Positions 1 through 5,175 of a stretch of DNA of 8,444 bases are shown here, piece by piece. Location: positions 1-8,444 of the forward strand of contig CAMIXP010000055.1 of the NCBI GenBank assembly GCA_946402785.1. Reading direction: 5' to 3'. How positions within the stretch are numbered: the first letter of the stretch is position 1; every line of letters begins with the position of its first letter. The translations under genes were made by a program, and so were the position numbers. Source of the DNA: an uncultured Caryophanales bacterium (GTDB lineage Bacteria; Bacillota_I; Bacilli_A; RF39; UBA660). The notes below the pieces were generated by a model that worked only from the letters and a program-made list of their open reading frames with translations, was not told the origin of the DNA and searched no databases.

Positions 1-1314
1 GCAGTGGCATCTTGTGAAGCAGCTATGAGTGGTTGTGCTGTTATTACTTCAAAAGGAGTCGGAGTATCACAATTCATAGATGAAAAAATTGGTACATATT
101 GCGAAACAGAAAATGTAAAAGAATATGCAGATAAGATTGAAGAATTCTATTATGATGAAAAGAAATTCTTAGATGTAAGTAAAAAGATGCATGAATGCGT
201 AAAGAAGACTTGCGGATATGATCAAACAATTAAGAAAGATATCGAATTAATTGAAAAAGCAAAACCAGTACGCATTGATGACTACAAGATCAAAAAAGTA
301 GAAGATCCTATCTTAACAATCGCAATTCCTTCTTACAACGTAGCTAAATACTTAAAGAATGGAGTTCACTCATTACTAAATCAAAAATATGCCAATAAAT
401 TAGAAATCTTAATTATTAACGATGGTTCAAAAGATAACACAGCAGAAGTTGCTCGTGAGTTAGAAAAATACGGCAAAGTAGGCGGAAAACAAGTTGTTAA
501 ATTAATCGATAAAGAAAATGGTGGACACGGATCAACCATCAACAAAGGTATAGAACTAGCAAGAGGTAAATACTTCCGATTAATGGATGGAGACGACTAC
601 TACATTTCAACAGAATTGGAAAAGTTCATTGAAAGATTAGAGCATGAAGATGCAGATATCGTTCTAACAAACTATATTGAAGACTTCTCTATCTCAGGAG
701 AGAAGAATGTAGTAAGACATTATGAATTCATGAAACCATATGTTCAATACAACTTAAATGATATGTCTTATGAAGGATATGGATTCTTACCATGGGGACC
801 ATTATTATCAACATCAACTTATAAAACAGAAAAATTAAGAAATGCAAACTTCAAGATTGATGAACATTGTTTCTATGTTGATATGGAATATAATTTCATT
901 GGTTATATTGCATGTGATACCGTAACATACTACCCATTAGATATTTATAACTATTATCTAGGTAGAGTAGGACAATCAGTATCCAAAGAATCTTATACAA
1001 GAAACTGTCCACATCATGAAAAAGTATGCATCCGTTTAGTAAGTGAATTTGAAAGATTAAAAGATCAAATCCCAGAAGAGAAGAAGAGATATTTAATTAG
1101 ACAAATTATTATTCCAATGTGTAAGACACAATATGAAATCGCAATGGAATATTTCAAGAACAATAAGAGCTTTAATTCATTTGATAAAAAGTTAAAAGAA
1201 TATCCAGAGTTCTATCATATGAATGAAATTGCTGGTAAGAGAGTAAGACTTCATAGAAGAACCGGTGGATTATTAATCAGATTTGATAGTATCATAAAAA
1301 GATTTAGTAAATAG
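1..1314 (+). CDS. Glycosyltransferase, GT4-like C-terminal tail fused to a GT2 domain (5' partial)
   Basis: The reading frame is open to base 1, so the gene begins upstream; the GTG at 4 is internal, not a start. Codons 1-90 read like the end of a GT-B fold glycosyltransferase of the GT4 type: a CEAAMSGCAVITS stretch (residues 5-17) matches the donor-binding E-A-M-x-x-G-x-P/A-V-I motif, followed by the usual helical tail. A second catalytic domain begins near residue 104 with ILTIAIPSYN, typical of GT2 (GT-A fold) enzymes, then NDGSKDNT (Asp141) and the metal-binding DGDD at 196-199. A possible catalytic acidic segment, VDMEYN, lies at 293-298. There is no membrane segment in the visible part, so it probably acts at the cytoplasmic face, moving sugars from nucleotide-sugar donors onto a lipid or glycan acceptor. 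The next gene follows after 14 bases and encodes a UDP-galactopyranose mutase-like enzyme, which suggests the donor could be a furanose sugar; that is inference. Phe codons here are mostly TTC (12 of 17). Family assignment of the GT2 part is secure; acceptor and product are unknown. Confidence 0.85.
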   Translation, partial: AVASCEAAMSGCAVITSKGVGVSQFIDEKIGTYCETENVKEYADKIEEFYYDEKKFLDVSKKMHECVKKTCGYDQTIKKDIELIEKAKPVRIDDYKIKKVEDPILTIAIPSYNVAKYLKNGVHSLLNQKYANKLEILIINDGSKDNTAEVARELEKYGKVGGKQVVKLIDKENGGHGSTINKGIELARGKYFRLMDGDDYYISTELEKFIERLEHEDADIVLTNYIEDFSISGEKNVVRHYEFMKPYVQYNLNDMSYEGYGFLPWGPLLSTSTYKTEKLRNANFKIDEHCFYVDMEYNFIGYIACDTVTYYPLDIYNYYLGRVGQSVSKESYTRNCPHHEKVCIRLVSEFERLKDQIPEEKKRYLIRQIIIPMCKTQYEIAMEYFKNNKSFNSFDKKLKEYPEFYHMNEIAGKRVRLHRRTGGLLIRFDSIIKRFSK

Positions 1315-1328
1315 TAAGGAGAAGGAAT

Positions 1329-2591
1329 ATGAAAACAACGAATTTAGTAATTGGTGCTGGTATATCAGGACTAACATTTGCAAACTATTCAAAAGAAGAT
1401 TATTTAATCGTAGAAAAAGAAGAAACTGTGGGTGGATATTGTAGAACATTTAAAAGAAATGGCTATGTATGGGATTTTGCAGGACACTTTTTCCATTTCA
1501 ATACAGAAGAGTTTAAAAAGAACTTCCTAGAAAAAATGCCTAAAAAAGATATCATCTATAATGACAAAGTAACCAAGATACTATATAAAGGTAAATTCAT
1601 AGATTTCCCATTTCAAGCAAACATTCATCAATTAGAAAAAGAAGAATTTATTGATTGTTTGTATGACTTATTTCAAAAAGAAGAAAAAGATAAATATGAT
1701 AATTTCTTAGATATGTTATATGGAAAATTTGGAGCATCTATCGTAGAAAAGTTCTTAAAACCATATAATGAAAAACTATATGCAACAGATCTAAGAAATC
1801 TAGATGTAGATGCTATGGGAAGATTCTTCCCATATGCTGATAAAGAAGCGATTATTAAGAATATGAAAAAGAATGCAATTAATTCTTATAATGGAAGTTT
1901 CTTATATCCAAGAAATGGTGCAGAAAGTTTTATCAAAGTTTTATATGATAACCTAGATAAAGAAAAAGTACTATTAAATACATCTGTTACAAAAATAGAT
2001 ACTAAAAAAAGAATCGCAACTTTATCAAATGGAGAACAAGTAGAATATAAAAATCTAATTAATACGATGCCATTAAATCATTTCTTAGAGTTAATTGGTG
2101 GACATAAATCATTATTAGATGAAATGTCTTACAACAAAGTATTAGTATTCAACTTAGGTTTTGATAAACCATCTCCATTATGTAAGAAAGAACATTGGAT
2201 TTATATTCCTGATAAAAAATGCAATTACTATCGTGCCGGTTTCTACAACAACATCTTAGGAGACAAAAAACTAAGTATGTACATTGAAATTGGTTATAGT
2301 ATGAACGATGTAATTGATGAAAAAGAAATCAAAAAACAATTAAAGGCAACCTTAGATAATCTAAAGAAATCTGGTATTATTGATGACAAAATGAAATTAG
2401 TAGATCACATTGCCTTAGTAATGGATCCTGCTTATGTTCACATCAGTACGAAGACAACGAAAAAGATTGATGCATTACAAGAAGAATTAAAAGAAAAAGG
2501 AATTTATACCATTGGACGTTATGGAGCATGGATCTATAACTCTATGGAAGATTCTATGTTAAAAGCAAAAGAACTAGCAGAAAAGCTATAA
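1329..2591 (+). CDS. FAD-dependent oxidoreductase, UDP-galactopyranose mutase / amine oxidase-like
   Basis: This 420-residue protein opens with a Rossmann dinucleotide-binding motif, GAGISG at residues 9-14, with the ribose-binding acid at Glu29 (LIVEKEE). It is followed by the family GG motif VGGYCRTF (34-41) and DFAGHFFHF (49-57), which resembles the His-containing segment near the flavin in UDP-galactopyranose mutases. Near the C-terminus GRYGAWIYNSMEDS (396-409) matches the second FAD contact of the mutase/protoporphyrinogen oxidase superfamily (GR-x-G-x-W/Y-x-Y-x-x-M-x-D). Mutases convert UDP-galactopyranose to the furanose form using reduced flavin. This protein is somewhat longer than classical enzymes, so a different nucleotide-sugar or lipid-linked substrate is possible. 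AAGGAG at 1316-1321 lies seven bases before the ATG and supports the start. The gene sits 14 bases after the glycosyltransferase and 20 bases before the lipid kinase, in one operon. The FAD-binding superfamily is certain; mutase activity is inferred from motifs and context. Automated pipelines may call such proteins protoporphyrinogen oxidase, which the neighbours do not support. Confidence 0.8.
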   Translation: MKTTNLVIGAGISGLTFANYSKEDYLIVEKEETVGGYCRTFKRNGYVWDFAGHFFHFNTEEFKKNFLEKMPKKDIIYNDKVTKILYKGKFIDFPFQANIHQLEKEEFIDCLYDLFQKEEKDKYDNFLDMLYGKFGASIVEKFLKPYNEKLYATDLRNLDVDAMGRFFPYADKEAIIKNMKKNAINSYNGSFLYPRNGAESFIKVLYDNLDKEKVLLNTSVTKIDTKKRIATLSNGEQVEYKNLINTMPLNHFLELIGGHKSLLDEMSYNKVLVFNLGFDKPSPLCKKEHWIYIPDKKCNYYRAGFYNNILGDKKLSMYIEIGYSMNDVIDEKEIKKQLKATLDNLKKSGIIDDKMKLVDHIALVMDPAYVHISTKTTKKIDALQEELKEKGIYTIGRYGAWIYNSMEDSMLKAKELAEKL

Positions 2592-2611
2592 AACCATAAG
2601 GAGATGGTGCC

Positions 2612-3532
2612 ATGAAAAAATGTGTTATCATCATGAATCCAGAAAGTGGAAAGAAACATAAAATCAAGACCTATCAAGAATTCTATGACATCTTAAGAAA
2701 ATATGGTTACGATGGAGAAATCATTCTAACCAAAGGACCAGGAGATGCCGAAAAGATTATTCAAGGAATTGATAAAAGTGTAGATTTAGTCATCAGTGGA
2801 GGAGGAGACGGTACATTAAATGAAATTGTATCCGGAAACCTAAAAAGAGAAAAGCCACTCGTTGTTGCGCCACTTCCATTAGGAAGTACCAATGATGTAG
2901 GAAACATGTATGGACTAGATCACAGTGTCTACGAAAATCTAGAAATAGTATTAAAAGGGAAACCAAAAAAAGTAGACATTTGTTTCATTAATGATGCACC
3001 ATTTGTCTATGTAGCTTGCTTAGGCGACTACATCGATATGGCTTATGCAACTCCAAGAGAATTAAAGAAAAAGTATGGAAAAATTGCCTATATCCTATAT
3101 GGAATGAAGCAATTAAGAAGTAAAATTCATCAATATGATGTTCAATACGAAATTGATGGAGAAAAGCATGTAGGAAGATATTCTTTCTTCTTTATCTCCA
3201 ATTCTTCCCGTATTGCAGGACAACCAGACATTTATTATGATGTAAAACTAAATGATAATATGTTTGAAGTAGCTCTCGCAAATGTAGGAAGTAAAAAAGA
3301 AATGTTAAAACTATTAGTTCTAGCTAGTACTATGGATGTAAAAGACATTCCAGGAGTTACTTATTATAGAACCAATAATTTTAAAATAGAATTCTTAGAC
3401 AAACCTAAAACATCATGGTGTATTGATGGAGAAGAATACAAAGAAACGACAAACAAATTTGTCTTTCGTGTTTCTCAAAACATGAAAATGCAAATTCCAA
3501 AAGAATCTGCCGATAAATTGTTTAATGAATAG
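2612..3532 (+). CDS. Diacylglycerol kinase-family lipid kinase (YegS/DgkB/BmrU type)
   Basis: The 306-residue protein has the normal length and motif order of the soluble DAGK-catalytic family: NPESGK (9-14) in the first strand, the nucleotide-binding SGGGDGTLNE (62-71), then PLGSTNDVGN (89-98), equivalent to the family PxGTxNDFA loop. CIDGEEY near residue 270-276 corresponds to the C-terminal D-G-E segment carrying the catalytic acid in S. aureus DgkB. These enzymes phosphorylate diacylglycerol or a related lipid alcohol at the inner membrane face using ATP and return it to phospholipid synthesis. In Gram-positives this matters when lipoteichoic acid synthesis releases diacylglycerol. The second loop has Ser92 where Thr is commoner, a mild substitution. 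The start is set by AAGGAG (2598-2603), eight bases before the ATG. Lying in an operon with a glycosyltransferase and a mutase-like enzyme suggests it serves an envelope glycolipid pathway. Family assignment is firm; the lipid substrate is not known. Confidence 0.88.
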   Translation: MKKCVIIMNPESGKKHKIKTYQEFYDILRKYGYDGEIILTKGPGDAEKIIQGIDKSVDLVISGGGDGTLNEIVSGNLKREKPLVVAPLPLGSTNDVGNMYGLDHSVYENLEIVLKGKPKKVDICFINDAPFVYVACLGDYIDMAYATPRELKKKYGKIAYILYGMKQLRSKIHQYDVQYEIDGEKHVGRYSFFFISNSSRIAGQPDIYYDVKLNDNMFEVALANVGSKKEMLKLLVLASTMDVKDIPGVTYYRTNNFKIEFLDKPKTSWCIDGEEYKETTNKFVFRVSQNMKMQIPKESADKLFNE

Positions 3533-3541
3533 GTGGTGATG
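3533..3541 (+). promoter_or_regulatory. Ribosome binding site deciding the start at 3545
   Basis: GGTGGTGAT differs at one base from the full anti-Shine-Dalgarno complement GGAGGTGAT. It begins immediately after the TAG stop (3530-3532) of the lipid kinase gene. Its core lies seven bases before the ATG at 3545. The in-frame GTG at 3533 and ATG at 3539 fall inside the site itself, so they are unlikely starts. Confidence 0.7.
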
Positions 3542-3544
3542 CGA

Positions 3545-4402
3545 ATGGGAAAAGAGCAATCTTTAACCAAGAGTATTCGTAAAAACAACAAAAGAAAAAT
3601 ATCACCAAAAACAAAAGAAAAAAGAAAATTGAATATAACCATATACTTTTTACTAAGAGGATTTGTTATCTTTAGTATGATTGTTCAAGGATTGAATGGA
3701 AACTGGAACAACGTAGCATTATGTGTATTAACATTAATTCTATTTACGTTACCAACCATCATATCCAAGAGCTTTCATATTACATTTCCAGAACCATTAG
3801 AAATTATAGTATACTTGTTTATTTTTTCAGCTGCTATCTTAGGAGAAATTCAAAACTTCTATGGATTGTTTGAACATTGGGATACCATCCTTCACACATT
3901 AAATGGATTCTTGTGTGCGGCGATTGGTTTCTCATTAGTCGACTTATTAAATAATAATGATGATGTTCAAATTCATATGTCTCCTGCTTTTGCAGCGTTA
4001 GTCGCATTCTCTTTTTCAATGACAGTAGGAGTTATGTGGGAATTCGCAGAATTCTCTGTAGATCACTATTTACAAAAAGACATGCAGAAAGATAGAATTG
4101 TCGATCATTTTCAATCTGTCAAAATAAATCCAGAAGAAGAAAATGTACCAATTATCGTAGAAAACATTGATCGAACAGAAATCTATGCAGATCATGGAGA
4201 AACCATTATCGAAATAGAAGGTGGATATTTAGACATTGGACTTAACGATACCATGAAAGATTTAATCGTTAACTTCCTAGGGGCATTCATCTTCTCAATC
4301 ATAGGTTATTTATATGTAAAGAATAGGGAAGGATTTAAATTTATTGAATTCTTCTTCCCAAGAAGAACAGAGACCCCTAAGAAAGAACAAACTGTAGGTT
4401 AG
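3545..4402 (+). CDS. Multi-pass membrane protein, DUF2238 / YjdF-like
   Basis: From the ATG at 3545 this is a 285-residue integral membrane protein. A very basic cytoplasmic N-terminus (about residues 1-29) precedes hydrophobic segments near 31-49, 56-72, 86-101, 118-134, 147-167 and 241-258. Polar residues typical of the DUF2238 family are embedded at the membrane segments: HWD (111-113), H117 with N120-G121, WEFAE with D173 (165-173), and DTMKDLIVNFLGA (235-247). They could form a buried polar or metal site. Function of the family is not established. A charged loop of roughly 55-70 residues (about 175-235) separates the last two membrane segments and looks longer than in simple YjdF proteins; it contains repeated acidic I/E-rich stretches. 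An upstream in-frame GTG at 3533 would add four residues but lies inside the ribosome binding site. The next gene begins four bases after the stop, so translation is probably coupled. Membrane topology is clear; the family call is from motif memory. Confidence 0.72.
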   Translation: MGKEQSLTKSIRKNNKRKISPKTKEKRKLNITIYFLLRGFVIFSMIVQGLNGNWNNVALCVLTLILFTLPTIISKSFHITFPEPLEIIVYLFIFSAAILGEIQNFYGLFEHWDTILHTLNGFLCAAIGFSLVDLLNNNDDVQIHMSPAFAALVAFSFSMTVGVMWEFAEFSVDHYLQKDMQKDRIVDHFQSVKINPEEENVPIIVENIDRTEIYADHGETIIEIEGGYLDIGLNDTMKDLIVNFLGAFIFSIIGYLYVKNREGFKFIEFFFPRRTETPKKEQTVG

Positions 4403-4406
4403 AAAA

Positions 4407-5111
4407 ATGAAAAAGAAAATCAACGAAAAACGTTTAGCAATTAAAATGATTATGTGTTTGGTATACTTAATTGGAATCACCATATTAAGTGTATGTTCTT
4501 ATCGCTTGTATGAACAAAAGAAAAACATTGTATCTTGGTCTGATGTAGAAAATGTAGAAGACTACACCTATATGAAGATTAGTAGAATGTCAGAAAAGTT
4601 TGCTTACTTTGAATCTGAAAATGTAGGAATTCACTTCATCATTGAAACAGAAGAAACAGGAGAATGGCATACGTATTTAATTGCGATTAACGAAGATGAC
4701 TACAATAAATATAAAAAGATCATTGACTATTCTTATGAAAGAACAGAAGAAGAACCAAAACCAATCACGGTATATGGTTACCCTGTAATAGTAAGTGATG
4801 AATTAAAACAATTAGCGATTAAAAACATTGAAAACTTTGTACCCGCAGAAAACGAAGTAAAGATTACAGAAGAAAACTATGAAACATATTTAACCAATAG
4901 TTATCTAGATACAACCAAGAGTAAACAAGACCATTTCAATGTATTACTATTTATCTTTTTACTATTATTATTAATGGTTATTATGTTACTAATCGCAACG
5001 ATCTTCAATAAAGATAAAATTGTTGATAAAGTAGATAATACGTTAGATGAAGGAATTGATCGTGCAAGATTTATGTTCGAAAAGCAAAAGCAAAAAAGAA
5101 AGAAAAAATAA
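4407..5111 (+). CDS. Two-TM membrane protein of unknown function
   Basis: I do not recognise this 234-residue protein. It has a short basic N-terminus, a membrane segment at about residues 11-31, a domain of about 145 residues (32-176), a second very hydrophobic Leu/Ile-rich segment (177-200) and a basic tail ending in a Lys/Arg/Gln cluster (about 226-234). By the positive-inside rule both ends are cytoplasmic and the central domain is outside. That domain is rich in Glu, Tyr and Lys, has no cysteine, and contains a TVYGYPVIVSDELKQLAI stretch (121-138) that looks like a small folded module. It starts four bases after the preceding stop, with only a weak AGG (4396-4398) upstream, consistent with translational coupling to the DUF2238-like gene. 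It is the last gene before the terminator at 5110-5133. The pairing with another membrane protein suggests a shared envelope role, but no activity can be assigned. Confidence 0.75.
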   Translation: MKKKINEKRLAIKMIMCLVYLIGITILSVCSYRLYEQKKNIVSWSDVENVEDYTYMKISRMSEKFAYFESENVGIHFIIETEETGEWHTYLIAINEDDYNKYKKIIDYSYERTEEEPKPITVYGYPVIVSDELKQLAIKNIENFVPAENEVKITEENYETYLTNSYLDTTKSKQDHFNVLLFIFLLLLLMVIMLLIATIFNKDKIVDKVDNTLDEGIDRARFMFEKQKQKRKKK

Positions 5112-5133
5112 CTACCAGTAAGGTAGTTTTTTT
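5110..5133 (+). terminator. Intrinsic terminator of the five-gene operon
   Basis: A 7-bp perfect stem, AACTACC (5110-5116) with GGTAGTT (5122-5128), encloses the 5-base loop AGTAA. The T-run spans 5127-5133. The hairpin overlaps the TAA stop (5109-5111) of the two-TM protein gene, so it is the end of that transcription unit. Confidence 0.85.
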
Positions 5134-5143
5134 ATGACAAAAA

Positions 5144-5152
5144 TGTTATAAT
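5144..5152 (+). promoter_or_regulatory. Extended -10 promoter for the repeat-containing surface protein gene
   Basis: TGTTATAAT is a perfect TGnTATAAT extended -10 element, with TATAAT at 5147-5152. A -35 box at the usual spacing would fall in the terminator stem and T-run (about 5124-5129) and does not resemble TTGACA. ATGACA at 5134-5139 is too close to serve. Transcription would begin near 5159-5160, giving a leader of about 16 bases before the ATG at 5176. Confidence 0.7.
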
Positions 5153-5163
5153 AAAAAAAGAAT

Positions 5164-5167
5164 AGGG
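5164..5167 (+). promoter_or_regulatory. Ribosome binding site favouring the start at 5176
   Basis: AGGG at 5164-5167 is only two bases from the upstream ATG at 5170 but eight bases from the in-frame ATG at 5176. The spacing therefore favours the second ATG. Confidence 0.55.
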
Positions 5168-5175
5168 TAATGTTT

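Noticed and set aside
4..6. GTG as a true start of the glycosyltransferase gene
   Set aside because: The frame is open through base 1, no ribosome binding site can be seen, and the first residues already belong to a conserved GT-B donor-binding motif, so the gene is truncated by the window edge.
1329..2591. Protoporphyrinogen oxidase for haem synthesis
   Set aside because: The FAD motifs are shared across the superfamily, but there are no haem genes nearby; the glycosyltransferase context and the C-terminal GRYG...SMEDS segment favour a mutase-like role.
3834..4019. Open frame of 61 codons on the minus strand
   Set aside because: It is antisense to the conserved membrane segments of the DUF2238-like gene, with no plausible ribosome binding site or homology.
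5134..5139. ATGACA as a -35 box
   Set aside because: It is only seven bases upstream of TATAAT, whereas 16-18 are needed, so the promoter is better read as an extended -10 type.
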